Positions 26,691-36,228 of a stretch of 64,000 nt of DNA are shown here, in pieces. A program made the translations under genes and the position numbers. The DNA is from Phycisphaeraceae bacterium (GTDB lineage: Bacteria; Planctomycetota; Phycisphaerae; Phycisphaerales; UBA1924). The stretch is from assembly GCA_020639155.1 (NCBI GenBank), contig JACKHF010000001.1:2046001-2110000 (forward strand). The letters run 5' to 3'. Numbering within the stretch: position 1 is the stretch's first letter; every line of letters begins with the position of its first letter. A model generated the notes under the pieces. The model saw nothing but the letters and a program-made list of their open reading frames with translations. It had not been told where the DNA came from and made no database searches.

Positions 26691-27628
26691 GACTGCCAGT
26701 GCGCATCCTGGCGTGTCTGACGTGTGTGTTTCTTGTGAGTGGATGTCACAAGCATTCGGATACACCTGCGACAGGTGCGAGACCGGTCGGCGAACTATCC
26801 AATGATCTGCCCTCGTATCTCAAGCTTGCTGCGATCCACAATGATCGAGTCACCCAGCTGGAAAAGTTCCGGGCAAACCGTGTTATTGTCGGCATGTGGT
26901 ACAAGGATGCAGACGGACAAGCTCAGCAGGACCACGTTGAAGGTTCACTCCGGTTCAAGCGCCCGAATGATGTGTACCTGTATCTGCAGAAAGCAGGCGC
27001 AGTGGATGTTGCAATACTCGGATCGAATACCGACAAGTACTGGTGGCTGAACCTGCTTGAAGACAAGCAGGCGCTTGTGGGCGAGCATGTACGATTCACA
27101 CCAGATCGGGTTGGCCGGTTTGCAATGCCGGTGCATCCACTTGATCTGCTTGACCTGCTTGCGATCACTCAGGTGCCGTCCTATCCCGCACGCACGCATG
27201 TAGTGCATCGCGACGCTTCTAGGAATGCAGTTGTGATGACCGTGCCGTCAAAGTTTGGTTTTCGCGATATCCTGTTCTCGCCGGGAGACTACCAACCAAT
27301 TGGTGTTGCGATCTACGACATGATGGGTCATGAGATCGCGCGGAGCGTGCTTGGCGAGCCGGTGTCGGTTGATATTGCGATGGTTCTTGAGAAGGATCAG
27401 CCGCGCGTGGCAAGTTCGGCCGAGATCACATTTGCAGGTTCCGATGCGCGTGCAAAGCTGACAATCTACAGCCCCACAACACGAAGCTGGGATCGCAGAC
27501 AGGATCGCGCGTTTGATGTCGACTACCTGATCGAGAAATACTCAATACGGGATGTTGTGAATCTGGATGAAACACCTGTCGAGGCGATCAGGGTGCCGCT
27601 TCCATCAGAGTTTGGGTCAGGGCTGTAG
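26687..27628 (+). CDS. Lipoprotein of unknown function
   Basis: 313 residues; ATG 26687 overlaps the preceding stop (ATGA). Signal peptide with a clean lipobox LVSGC (Cys ~20). The mature part has strands such as VEGSLRFKRPNDVYLYLQKA, VAILGSNTDKYWWLNL and ARAKLTIYSPTTRS, which resemble the LolA/LolB-like fold of outer-membrane lipoprotein carriers, but the similarity is only by eye. It would sit in the envelope. The next gene begins 1 bp after the stop. Confidence 0.78.
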   Translation: MRLPVRILACLTCVFLVSGCHKHSDTPATGARPVGELSNDLPSYLKLAAIHNDRVTQLEKFRANRVIVGMWYKDADGQAQQDHVEGSLRFKRPNDVYLYLQKAGAVDVAILGSNTDKYWWLNLLEDKQALVGEHVRFTPDRVGRFAMPVHPLDLLDLLAITQVPSYPARTHVVHRDASRNAVVMTVPSKFGFRDILFSPGDYQPIGVAIYDMMGHEIARSVLGEPVSVDIAMVLEKDQPRVASSAEITFAGSDARAKLTIYSPTTRSWDRRQDRAFDVDYLIEKYSIRDVVNLDETPVEAIRVPLPSEFGSGL

Positions 27629-27629
27629 C

Positions 27630-29381
27630 GTGCGTCGTGTGCCTTTCCCATATTGGCAGATGTGTGCGCGTGTTTCGATCGCGGTGCTTGTGGTGTGGTG
27701 TGCAGCTTGCACGCGTGCGCAGGTGCTCGTTGCTTCATCGCCTCCCAGCGCAGAGCTTACAGATGCTGCCGAAACGCACGGATGGATTGTGATGCCCGTC
27801 GGTGACATTGATCCGCTCGCATCGATTGGGCAGGAGCCTCGACGTATCGGTGTGTTCCATCTGCCCCCACGCGAGAAGATTCGTGCAGCAAAGAACCGCA
27901 CGATGGAGAACGAACCCGGACGAGCGGAGCTTGTGATGCGCCTGTCTGAGATGCCGACATGGATAGCAGCACGAGAACGCATGTTTTACTTTGTTTTCTC
28001 GGATCGGATTGCGATCGACGATCAACCGACGTGGCGTCATGCGGTCATGTCCTTGCACGTTCTTCCGATGCCGTACGGCAACTCATGGGGGAGAAGCGAG
28101 CCCGGACGGCTTGACGCCATGCCCGCAATACCTGATCACGGCGAGATCATCGGATTTGCTGCGACCGAGATGGGTCTCAGTGTCCTGATGCGTTCTCAGC
28201 CAGCGGAAGATGGGTCATCCGGTGTCGGTGTTGCATATACATTCATGGTGCTAAAAGATGCACAATGGACTGAGCGCGATCTACCGAATGGTTTCCAGAT
28301 ACCCACGGGGACTGACTGTGTGCTTCTTGTAGGCCAGCAGGGCCCGATGATCGGCTATGCAACGTCTGAGCACGCAGTGTGGTGGGCATGGGAGCAGCTT
28401 CCGGGATATGGCGAGCAATCGAGCGATTGGACCTTGAAACAGGCTCCACTAGGTGCTGCAACTTCAACTGCAATCTCAATGATTTCGTTGCAGGGTGAGC
28501 CAGCGATTGTCTCGGTAGAACAAACCGAAGGAAACGACTCTGAGTATGTCCTGCACACATGGATGGGCGACGCATTCCAGCGTGCCGGATCGGTTCAGGA
28601 TGTGCCAGCTGACGCAAAGGCGTTCTCACTCGATGGAAACGCGTCCGTGGTGCTTGCATGGGATCGACGGGAGCAGGACTCGTCTCTCGATCACATGCCG
28701 ACCGTTGTTGAACTGCAGGTATCGGGCAACGCCGTGATAGAGCTGTTCCGGGGTGTCTTGAACCTGCGCGGCCCCATCGCAAAGTGGGAGCTTCAGGTTG
28801 CGACGCTCATGCTGGTGATGCTCACCATTGGTTCGCTCCTGATCGCGCTTCAGCCTGAACCAAAGCGGAATAGAACACACCTGCCAGCACACCGGATTCG
28901 TGCATCTCGCAGCCAACGACTTCTTGCGGGTATGTTGGATGTCGTCTTTGTTTCCGCATTGGTCGAGTTCATTCAGTACTTCCTGCAGCAGTTGGACTTT
29001 GCACTTGTCGATGATGGCGGCGTACTTTGGGCGAGTCTGTCGCATCTCATGCTTGTAGCTGTCATCGGGTTTCTGTATAGCACATTGACTGAGTTTGCCT
29101 TCGGTAGAACGCTCGGCAAGTCGATGACAACCTGTGAGGTTGTCCAGCTTGTCGTTGAGGAGGCATCCCCGCCTCAGAAACCTACTTTCATGCAGGCCGC
29201 CGCACGAAATGGTGTTCGCTGGCTGTGTCCTCCTGTGGCGATGTGGGGACTGTTGACCGCACGGGCTCGTCATCAGGGCGACATGATCGCGCAAACAGAG
29301 GTTGTTTCGATGATTGATCGTCTGGGTGCCGAGGCTCCTGATCCGGATCGTCGTCAGAACAATCAGTCAGATGAGGCTTAA
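27630..29381 (+). CDS. Membrane protein with C-terminal RDD domain
   Basis: 583 residues. GTG 27630 is chosen because it lies 1 bp after the preceding stop; the frame is open upstream inside that gene. A signal sequence (SIAVLVVWCAACTRAQ) leads a ~370-residue extracytoplasmic part rich in beta strands, then a TM segment at ~393-415 (ATLMLVMLTIGSLLIAL), and an RDD domain: RASRSQRLLAGMLDVVFVSA, the FAFGRTLGKSM signature and further helices. RDD proteins are membrane proteins, some linked to ion transport. It closes the group of four plus-strand genes. Confidence 0.85.
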   Translation: MRRVPFPYWQMCARVSIAVLVVWCAACTRAQVLVASSPPSAELTDAAETHGWIVMPVGDIDPLASIGQEPRRIGVFHLPPREKIRAAKNRTMENEPGRAELVMRLSEMPTWIAARERMFYFVFSDRIAIDDQPTWRHAVMSLHVLPMPYGNSWGRSEPGRLDAMPAIPDHGEIIGFAATEMGLSVLMRSQPAEDGSSGVGVAYTFMVLKDAQWTERDLPNGFQIPTGTDCVLLVGQQGPMIGYATSEHAVWWAWEQLPGYGEQSSDWTLKQAPLGAATSTAISMISLQGEPAIVSVEQTEGNDSEYVLHTWMGDAFQRAGSVQDVPADAKAFSLDGNASVVLAWDRREQDSSLDHMPTVVELQVSGNAVIELFRGVLNLRGPIAKWELQVATLMLVMLTIGSLLIALQPEPKRNRTHLPAHRIRASRSQRLLAGMLDVVFVSALVEFIQYFLQQLDFALVDDGGVLWASLSHLMLVAVIGFLYSTLTEFAFGRTLGKSMTTCEVVQLVVEEASPPQKPTFMQAAARNGVRWLCPPVAMWGLLTARARHQGDMIAQTEVVSMIDRLGAEAPDPDRRQNNQSDEA

Positions 29382-29575
29382 GAAGCCAGCTTTGCAGCAC
29401 AGCACTTGAGAGCAGACTCTTGGTTTTCAACCGTTGCCTTGGTCCATATAACATGGCTGTATCCTCGGCGAATCCTGCGCAGCGCAAACAACCGATTGAT
29501 GCGCAAGAACATCCGATTCATGATGGCAGGATGCCCGAGGGATCGTGATGTGGTGGTGCAACACTGAGGCCATGG

Positions 29576-32080
29576 ATGGCGAAGAAGGACGCAGTCCAAC
29601 CAGACACTTCTCCCGAAGCACCCGATCGTGCGAACGATGCGTCATCGGCATTTGAGCGGTTGCTTGGATCGTGGGAAATCCCCGCGATGGTTATGAGCGG
29701 GCTGCTCCTGGTTGGTGGTCTTGCCTATGCAACACTCACCGCCCCAAGTCCAGATTATCGTGGGATGCTTGATCGTGCAGAGCAGAAGATCGAGCAGGAT
29801 GCCTACACAGAAGCACTCGACGAACTGAACAACAAGGTGCTGCCGTATGCGCACAAGAAGTCGTTTGGTGCACGAAACCGGGCACGGTTCCATGTGCTGC
29901 GTGCGCGTGCGCTGTATATTGGCATGCGTGAACAGGGCACAGGCGACGAACAGCAACATAAAGCGATTCTGACCGAGTATCGCGATGCGGAACGCTATGC
30001 AGGGAAGCTTAGTGCGCGGGATCGATACTTTGTTGGCAACACGCTCATCAGCCTTGAATGGTTTGATCGGTTACCACAACTTACAGAAACCTTTGGTGAA
30101 GATGATACCGAGCTTCAGCGTGAACTTATGCGTCGCGGTATTCGTGCAGCAATCGACAACAGCAGGACTGACGACGCATATATGCTGATCAATCTGTTCG
30201 GTGAAGATCAGAAGCTGGAGATCAATGATCGTGCGTGGTCCGAGGCGCGGCGGGCGGAGTTGTTGCTTGCATCAGGGCTCAATGACGATGCCCTGCGGCA
30301 TCTGTTGCGCTGGATTCCACGTGCTGACCGTGCGTCTGTTGACGAGCGAGGTGAGCTGCAGTTGCTGCTTGGTAAAGCGTACAAGCAGAAGGGTGACTAT
30401 CCAAATGCGCTGATCCAGCTTGAGCGTGCCAACACCCTGCTGGAAGCACAGGGTCAGTTGGGTTCAGAAGCTCTTGTCCAGCTCGCACAGGTTGAAGAGA
30501 GCATGGGAAATACCGATTCAGCGCGGGATCGGTACCTGCATGTGACCAAACATTTTCCCGGTAGCGAGCAGGCAATCCACGCGCAGCTTGGTCTTGCAAT
30601 GACAGAGGCTGGGTTGCACTCCGACGAGGCAGCGGTTGCCGCATTTGAAAAGCTGATCGCGTTGATCAACGAGCGAAGCCAGAAAACACAGACCACATCA
30701 TCTATGGTAACAATGGAAGACGTGGTCACGCAGCTTGAACGGGTTGCGCAGGATCGCGTAGAACGAGAAGAACCATCGACCGCGCTGCGCTTTGCGATGC
30801 TTGCGAGGAACGCTATCGGTATCGAGAATGCTTCACTCACATTGTTGGAACTGCTTGCAAGAGCAAACTACGGCGAGGGCGAAGCCGTACTCAATGGAGC
30901 GATATTAGAGAATGCAAGTCCGGTAGACCTTGCCGACATTGCTCCCGAAACTCGAGAGAGTGCGCGACGACACTTGCGTGCTGCTGGCGCACACTACCGC
31001 CTTGCGGCAGAGCGGAGTGTCCTGAGCGACCCACACCTCTTTATTGAGATGCTGTGGTCAGCAGCAAATGCTTACAATAAAGCGGGTGACCATCCCCAAG
31101 CGCTTCAGGCATTGCACGACTTTCTTGCAAGCGCACCGGACGACCCCAGACGTGCAGAAGCAGAGTTCCGTGTTGCGCAGATGGATCAGGCTCGTGGAGA
31201 ATACCAACTTGCAGCAAACAGATATCGAAGTCTAATTGAGCGTGCTCGTGATCCGGATCTTGGCAAGGGTGTCGGACCGTTCGCCGAGCAGAGCTACGTG
31301 CCGCTTGCAGCATGTTTGCTGCTTGACACCGATGCATCAAATGATGAGGATGCCGAACTGCTGCTGACAGATGCGGTCAGCGGCCATCGTGGCGATCCAA
31401 CATCAAAGATTTACCACGATGCCTTGATTGAGCTGGGATTCTTCTACTACAGGCTTGGACGGAATGCTGATGCGGTCGCGAGGCTTGATGAAGCGATGCA
31501 GCGGTATCCCGACGATCCGCGCCGGACAGAGGTCAGCTTCAAGCTCGGCGATGCTGCGAGACTCGACGCAGAGCAGATCAACGACAAGATCACAATCGAA
31601 GCGATGCCCGAGGAACTCCGCCAGCAGTTTGCTGCTCAGCGCCAGGAACGCCTTCTCCAGGGGATCGAAGCGTTTGATCGTGTGATTGATACGCTCGAAG
31701 AGAAAGAATGGCGCAGGCTGACGACGATGGAGCAGATCTATCTGCGGAATGCGTACTTCTATCGTGGCGATTGCGCGATGGCACTCGGGCAGATTGAACG
31801 CGCGATAGACATGTATGTCACCGCAAGAAACCGGTTCAGAGATGACCCCGCGTCGCTGGTTGCATTTGTGCAGGTGTTCAACGCGTATCTCGAACTTGGG
31901 CAGCTTGAACGCGCTCGCCAGACCAACAACGCAGCAAAGGCCTTCCTTGAGCGCATCCCGGATAGTGCGTGGGATAACCCGGATCTGCCGATGGGGATAA
32001 CGCAGTGGGAGCAGTGGCTCGAATCGAGCTATCGATTGCTTGAGATGAACAGACAGGCCCAAGCGGGATCCGGTGAGTAA
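29576..32080 (+). CDS. TPR-repeat membrane protein
   Basis: 834 residues. Cytoplasmic N-terminus (~35), one transmembrane helix at ~36-56 (IPAMVMSGLLLVGGLAYATL), then a long all-helical domain with tetratricopeptide repeats, for example GDYPNALIQLERANTLLEAQ, DSARDRYLHVTKHFPGSEQA, RNADAVARLDEAMQRYPDDP and IERAIDMYVTARNRFRDDPA. The architecture suggests an inner-membrane scaffold facing the periplasm. It directly precedes the flagellar genes (27-bp gap to the flgN-like gene) and could be part of their operon, but a flagellar role is not shown. Confidence 0.85.
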   Translation: MAKKDAVQPDTSPEAPDRANDASSAFERLLGSWEIPAMVMSGLLLVGGLAYATLTAPSPDYRGMLDRAEQKIEQDAYTEALDELNNKVLPYAHKKSFGARNRARFHVLRARALYIGMREQGTGDEQQHKAILTEYRDAERYAGKLSARDRYFVGNTLISLEWFDRLPQLTETFGEDDTELQRELMRRGIRAAIDNSRTDDAYMLINLFGEDQKLEINDRAWSEARRAELLLASGLNDDALRHLLRWIPRADRASVDERGELQLLLGKAYKQKGDYPNALIQLERANTLLEAQGQLGSEALVQLAQVEESMGNTDSARDRYLHVTKHFPGSEQAIHAQLGLAMTEAGLHSDEAAVAAFEKLIALINERSQKTQTTSSMVTMEDVVTQLERVAQDRVEREEPSTALRFAMLARNAIGIENASLTLLELLARANYGEGEAVLNGAILENASPVDLADIAPETRESARRHLRAAGAHYRLAAERSVLSDPHLFIEMLWSAANAYNKAGDHPQALQALHDFLASAPDDPRRAEAEFRVAQMDQARGEYQLAANRYRSLIERARDPDLGKGVGPFAEQSYVPLAACLLLDTDASNDEDAELLLTDAVSGHRGDPTSKIYHDALIELGFFYYRLGRNADAVARLDEAMQRYPDDPRRTEVSFKLGDAARLDAEQINDKITIEAMPEELRQQFAAQRQERLLQGIEAFDRVIDTLEEKEWRRLTTMEQIYLRNAYFYRGDCAMALGQIERAIDMYVTARNRFRDDPASLVAFVQVFNAYLELGQLERARQTNNAAKAFLERIPDSAWDNPDLPMGITQWEQWLESSYRLLEMNRQAQAGSGE

Positions 32081-32107
32081 GAGAACCCTGAAAAGAGAAG
32101 CACACCA

Positions 32108-32635
32108 ATGACACTGATGTCCAGCAACACACAGACAGATACAAAGCCGGAACAAAATGCTCTCGGTTTCTCGCTTCCTCGAACGGTGGCTTCACGGATT
32201 GGTATTGTCGATGATGCACTGCGGGTCGAGAAGTACCTGTACACAAGCCTTGTCGCATTAACCAAGCGCCAGATGCATGCGATTGAGTTGCAGGATACGA
32301 ATCTGCTGCTGCGCGTGCTGACAGAGCGTCAGACGGTGGTCGACAAACTGGTCGCCCAGCACAAGTGTTTCAAGCCATACCGCAATGTGTGGGACCAGCT
32401 TGTCGATGGATTCGACGAGTCGACGCGTGCTCGCATCGAGAAGTCGATCGACGAACTTCGGACCATGGCCGAGCAGGTAGCGGATGCCGACGAAAAAGCA
32501 GCAGAAACGCTGAAATCCCGCAAGTCCGCTGTGCAGGAGGAACTCCTCGGAGCACAGAAGACACGCACTGCCTTAAACGCGTATGGCAATAAGAAAACAG
32601 GAAATACCGCAAGATTTCAGGACACCCAGGCATGA
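32108..32635 (+). CDS. flgN: FlgN-like flagellar export chaperone
   Basis: 175 residues, all helical. FlgN proteins keep hook-associated proteins soluble before export. The pattern RVEKYLYTSLVALTKRQMHA, then LQDTNLLLRVLTERQTVVD and a long C-terminal coiled coil (ARIEKSIDELRTMAEQVADA) fits FlgN, a family with low sequence conservation. Position at the head of a flagellar cluster supports it. ATG 32108; a second ATG nine bases later is an alternative. The stop overlaps the histidine kinase start by 4 bp. Confidence 0.7.
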   Translation: MTLMSSNTQTDTKPEQNALGFSLPRTVASRIGIVDDALRVEKYLYTSLVALTKRQMHAIELQDTNLLLRVLTERQTVVDKLVAQHKCFKPYRNVWDQLVDGFDESTRARIEKSIDELRTMAEQVADADEKAAETLKSRKSAVQEELLGAQKTRTALNAYGNKKTGNTARFQDTQA

Positions 32636-33606
32636 GTGACGACCGTCTCGAACAATCCGTTGATGTTGAGAATGCGCATGAGATGGATGATCTCATGGCG
32701 ATGTTCCACACGGTGACAGCGAGGCTGGAATCTTCGCAGCGATCATTGCGGGATGAAGTCTCACATCTTCGTGCAGAACTCCATGAGGCAAACGAGCAAC
32801 TTGCTCGCTCGCGCAGGCTCGCAGCACTCGGTGAGATGGCAGCAGGCATCGCCCACGAGATCCGCAATCCACTTGGATCTATCGGGCTTGATGCACGCAT
32901 TCTGTTTGAGGATCTGGATACACAACCGCAGCAGCAGGTGCTTGCCGATCGCATTCGCGGTTCGGTGCGTCGGTTGAACTCGATCGTGGGGGATGTCCTC
33001 TCGTTTGCTCGTGAGTGCAGCGCACGGCTGGACAATGTTGATGCTGAGTGCATCGTGGACCGTGCCATCGCACTTTCACTCCCCGGCGTTGAAGATACCG
33101 AGCACAAGGTGAGCATCGAAGTGGATGACTCCATCCGATCGCTGGTCCTGACGTGCGATGCGGACCTGCTTGAGCAGGCGATGATCAACGTCATCCGCAA
33201 CGCAATCGAAGCGATGAATGAGAACAGAGTTGATCAACCCTGGATCTGCATCGGTGCGCAGTCAGACGATGCTGGTCGGGCAATCATCGTGATTGAAGAT
33301 GCAGGCCCGGGTATCCCGGATGGGGTTCGGGACCGGATTTTCAACCCTTTCTTTACAACACGCCACACGGGAACCGGTCTCGGATTGGCGATCGTGCATC
33401 GGATCATGGATGCCCACGGTGGCGAGATCCACATTGGTGCTTCACAGCGGCTTGGCGGAGCATGCGTCAAACTTGCGCTGCCGAACAGGTCCAGCACGCT
33501 GCGCACAAATTTGCGCGTTGATTGTAAAGAAAACGACCATATTCGGACGAATGGACAGCAGCACGAGGTATTCGTGACACAGGGTCTGGTTCGCCAGGCA
33601 GGTTGA
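32632..33606 (+). CDS. Cytoplasmic sensor histidine kinase, NtrB/FlrB type
   Basis: 324 residues, no transmembrane segment. An N-terminal coiled coil (~30-62) precedes the dimerisation/phosphoacceptor helix with His75 in GIAHEIRNPLG, then a HATPase domain: N box NVIRNAIEAM, G1 EDAGPGIPDG, F box FNPFFTTRHTGTGLGLA. The ~40-residue tail after the kinase core is unusual. Pairs with the sigma-54 regulator 52 bp downstream. By analogy with FlrB/FleS it probably senses flagellar assembly state; the absence of a PAS or membrane sensor fits an internal signal. Overlaps the flgN-like stop. Confidence 0.92.
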   Translation: MSDDRLEQSVDVENAHEMDDLMAMFHTVTARLESSQRSLRDEVSHLRAELHEANEQLARSRRLAALGEMAAGIAHEIRNPLGSIGLDARILFEDLDTQPQQQVLADRIRGSVRRLNSIVGDVLSFARECSARLDNVDAECIVDRAIALSLPGVEDTEHKVSIEVDDSIRSLVLTCDADLLEQAMINVIRNAIEAMNENRVDQPWICIGAQSDDAGRAIIVIEDAGPGIPDGVRDRIFNPFFTTRHTGTGLGLAIVHRIMDAHGGEIHIGASQRLGGACVKLALPNRSSTLRTNLRVDCKENDHIRTNGQQHEVFVTQGLVRQAG

Positions 33607-33658
33607 CATCCACACCCCGCCAGGATGAGCGGGCAGACCAGCGCAGGAGATAGGCGCG

Positions 33659-35239
33659 ATGAGAACGGTACTTGTAGTCGATGACAAAGAGATGATGCGT
33701 GACAGCGTGGCCGCCACCCTCGGACGCGCTGGAATGAAAGTAATCACCGCAACCGATGGCGAATCTGCACTCGCTTCCATCGCTGAGCGCAGGCCCGATG
33801 CGGTGGTCACCGACCTCAAGATGCCGGGGCTCTCCGGGCTTGAACTCATCGAGCGTATCCGTCAGTTCGACGACGAACTTCCAATCGTCCTGATGACAGC
33901 ATTCGGCACCGTTGAGACAGCCGTCGAAGCAATGCGCAACGGTGCGTTCGACTATGTGACGAAGCCGTTCGAGGGCGATGAACTGATCATTTCCGTCAAA
34001 CGTGCCATCCAGCACGCGAGCGTGCTTCGCGAGAACGCGCTGCTCCGGGCGGGTGCATCGGCTACATCGTCACCAAGTACCGAAGCATGCGGAATACGTG
34101 GTCTTGATCGCATTGTTGGAAACTCTCCAGCAATCCGTCGAGTGAAGGAACAGATCAAGGCTGTAGCTGACTCGCAGTCCAACGTGCTGATTGTTGGAGA
34201 GTCTGGCACCGGTAAGGAAGTGGTGGCGCAGGCGATCCACGATCTGAGCTCGCGTGCCGAGAATCCATTCCTTGCAGTGAACTGCGCAGCACTCAGCGAG
34301 TCGCTGCTCGAGAGCGAACTGTTCGGTCATGAGAAGGGTGCATTCACAGGCGCGGACAAGATGCGCAAGGGACGTTTCGAGCTTGCAAACACCGGGACGC
34401 TGCTGCTCGATGAGGTGAGCGAGGTCAGTCTGAGCATCCAGGCAAAGCTGCTCCGCGTACTCCAGGAACGCATGTTTGAGCGCGTCGGGTCATCTACCAC
34501 AATTGGTGTTGATGTCCGCGTGCTCGCAACGAGCAATCGTGATCTGCCAAAGTCGGTGCAGGCTGGGCAGTTCCGTCAGGACCTGTTCTTCCGCCTGAAC
34601 GTGGTGCCGATCCATTTGCCGCCGCTGCGCGATCGTCTTGAAGACGTGCCAGCACTGGTTGAAACATTTATCACACGGATCTGTGCGCGCGAAGGTCGTG
34701 AGCCGATCGCGATTGAGCCTGAAGCGATGGAACTGATGTCCTCGTACCAGTGGCCCGGCAACGTGCGCGAACTGCAGAATATCTGCGAGCGTGCAGTGGT
34801 GCTCTCAAACGGTACCGGTGCAACTGTCATCACACGCACTCTTATCGAGCCGTGGCTTGGTGCAATCGAGAATGCGGATCAGGATCCGCTCGACACGATC
34901 GTTGGCGGCCTTGGCAACGCTATCCTGACGGGTGGGCGGTACGCATCGCAGGTTGAACCGAAACCAAATGGCTCACACGCTCCAATTGGTCAGTCGGCGG
35001 CCAGTTCGATCGGACACTCTATGTCAGACTATGGGCACGAACCGATGCAGGCTCCGCGTCTCATGATCCCGCCCAACACGACACTGGAAGAGATGGAGCG
35101 CGAAGCCATCGTGCAGACATTGCGCCGGTTCAACGGGCATCGCGCAAAGACCGCCGAAGCGCTCGATATTGGCGTTCGTACGCTGGGTCTGAAGCTCAAG
35201 AAGTGGAAGGAAGAGCAGCTTGTTCCCGCGTCACTGTGA
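33659..35239 (+). CDS. Sigma-54-dependent response regulator, NtrC/FlrC family
   Basis: 526 residues. Receiver domain 1-~120 with Asp52 in VVTDLKMPG; AAA+ domain ~150-385 with Walker A GESGTGKE (180-187), the sigma-54 contact loop GAFTGA (228-233) and the arginine-finger region; C-terminal Fis-type helix-turn-helix (AEALDIGVRTLGLKLKKWKE). Phosphorylated by the preceding kinase, it should open sigma-54 promoters. Position directly before flgB matches FlrC/FleR, so flagellar middle genes are the likely targets. A long linker of ~60 residues precedes the DNA-binding domain. Confidence 0.95.
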   Translation: MRTVLVVDDKEMMRDSVAATLGRAGMKVITATDGESALASIAERRPDAVVTDLKMPGLSGLELIERIRQFDDELPIVLMTAFGTVETAVEAMRNGAFDYVTKPFEGDELIISVKRAIQHASVLRENALLRAGASATSSPSTEACGIRGLDRIVGNSPAIRRVKEQIKAVADSQSNVLIVGESGTGKEVVAQAIHDLSSRAENPFLAVNCAALSESLLESELFGHEKGAFTGADKMRKGRFELANTGTLLLDEVSEVSLSIQAKLLRVLQERMFERVGSSTTIGVDVRVLATSNRDLPKSVQAGQFRQDLFFRLNVVPIHLPPLRDRLEDVPALVETFITRICAREGREPIAIEPEAMELMSSYQWPGNVRELQNICERAVVLSNGTGATVITRTLIEPWLGAIENADQDPLDTIVGGLGNAILTGGRYASQVEPKPNGSHAPIGQSAASSIGHSMSDYGHEPMQAPRLMIPPNTTLEEMEREAIVQTLRRFNGHRAKTAEALDIGVRTLGLKLKKWKEEQLVPASL

Positions 35240-35270
35240 TTGCGACGCGCAGAAATGAGCATGTTCTTCC

Positions 35271-35285
35271 CGGCATGCACTTTGC
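35271..35285 (+). promoter_or_regulatory. Sigma-54-like element before flgB (tentative)
   Basis: CGGC, 7 bp, TTGC matches the -24/-12 layout (GG and GC separated by 10 bp). It lies just downstream of a GAFTGA-type activator gene and before flgB. Against it: transcription would begin one or two bases before the flgB ATG, leaving out the GGGAG ribosome site at 35286-35290. It may be chance. Confidence 0.3.
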
Positions 35286-35297
35286 GGGAGCTTCACC

Positions 35298-35741
35298 ATG
35301 ATCGCGCAGGATATCGCCAACTCCGGATCAATCCAGACGCTTGAGATGGCGATGCGGTTCAGTGCGCGCAGGCAGGAGATCCTGGCGCACAATATCGCAA
35401 ACCTGAGCACACCGAACTTCGAGCAGAAGGATTTGTCCGTTTCCGATTTTCAGGCTGCGCTCTCCGAGGCAGTGCAGAAGAAGTATGAGCGTCCAACATC
35501 GCCCGGGAACGACTCACTCCCGTGGCGTGATACCGACGAGATCTCCCTCTCTCGCAGCGGACGCATGCTCGCAGAGCCCAAGGCTGATAGCGGCAACGTG
35601 CTCTTCCACGATCGGAACAATCGCGACGTCGAAAGACTCATGCAGGATGTCGCCGAGAACGTGGGCATGTTCAGGCTTGCGTCGGACCTCTTGCGATCTC
35701 GATTTGACCTGCTGCGAGCAGCGATTACAGAACGGCCATAG
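35298..35741 (+). CDS. flgB: Flagellar basal-body rod protein FlgB
   Basis: 147 residues. FlgB forms the proximal rod on the MS ring. MRFSARRQEILAHNIANLST and the PNFEQKDLSVSDFQAAL segment are the N-terminal rod signature with the ANxANxxTP core; the C-terminal helix NVGMFRLASDLLRSRFDLL completes the coiled-coil bundle. ATG 35298 with GGGAG upstream. First structural flagellar gene, followed by flgC 29 bp on. Confidence 0.95.
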   Translation: MIAQDIANSGSIQTLEMAMRFSARRQEILAHNIANLSTPNFEQKDLSVSDFQAALSEAVQKKYERPTSPGNDSLPWRDTDEISLSRSGRMLAEPKADSGNVLFHDRNNRDVERLMQDVAENVGMFRLASDLLRSRFDLLRAAITERP

Positions 35742-35770
35742 GAACAGAGACAACACACGGATGAGACACC

Positions 35771-36199
35771 ATGTACGGCGCACTTGACATCTCGACCAGC
35801 GGCATGATCGCCGAACGCACGCGGATGACCGTTATCTCGGCCAACCTTGCGGGGCGCGAAGCGATTCTTGATGCCGAAGGGAACGTGAATCCATATCGCA
35901 GACGCTTTGCGATCTTTGAGGCTGGCGACCCGAACGCCACGCACGCAAGCGGGCGCGATATGGGTGTTCACGTGAAGGAGGTATGGGCGAATCCGGATGC
36001 GATTCGGCTGAAGCACGATCCGTCGCATCCGCTTGCGTACAAGGATGGGCCGAACGCTGGATATGTTCCGATGCCCGACATTGATCCGATTACGGAACAG
36101 GTTGACGCAATGGAAGCATTGCGGTCATATGAGGCGAATGTTGTTGCGGCAGAAGCAACCAAAGCGATGATGGCTCAAGCGATCCGTTTGATCGCGTAG
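35771..36199 (+). CDS. flgC: Flagellar basal-body rod protein FlgC
   Basis: 142 residues, standard length. GALDISTSGMIAERTRMTVI with SANLAG in place of ANNIAN, central YRRRFAIFE, and the C-terminal EQVDAMEALRSYEANVVAAE motif are FlgC signatures. Proximal rod component exported by the flagellar type III system, so no Sec signal. Between flgB and a small unknown gene. Confidence 0.96.
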   Translation: MYGALDISTSGMIAERTRMTVISANLAGREAILDAEGNVNPYRRRFAIFEAGDPNATHASGRDMGVHVKEVWANPDAIRLKHDPSHPLAYKDGPNAGYVPMPDIDPITEQVDAMEALRSYEANVVAAEATKAMMAQAIRLIA

Positions 36200-36228
36200 A
36201 GCCGGAGTTCTGAGATGAGGTAGATCTG

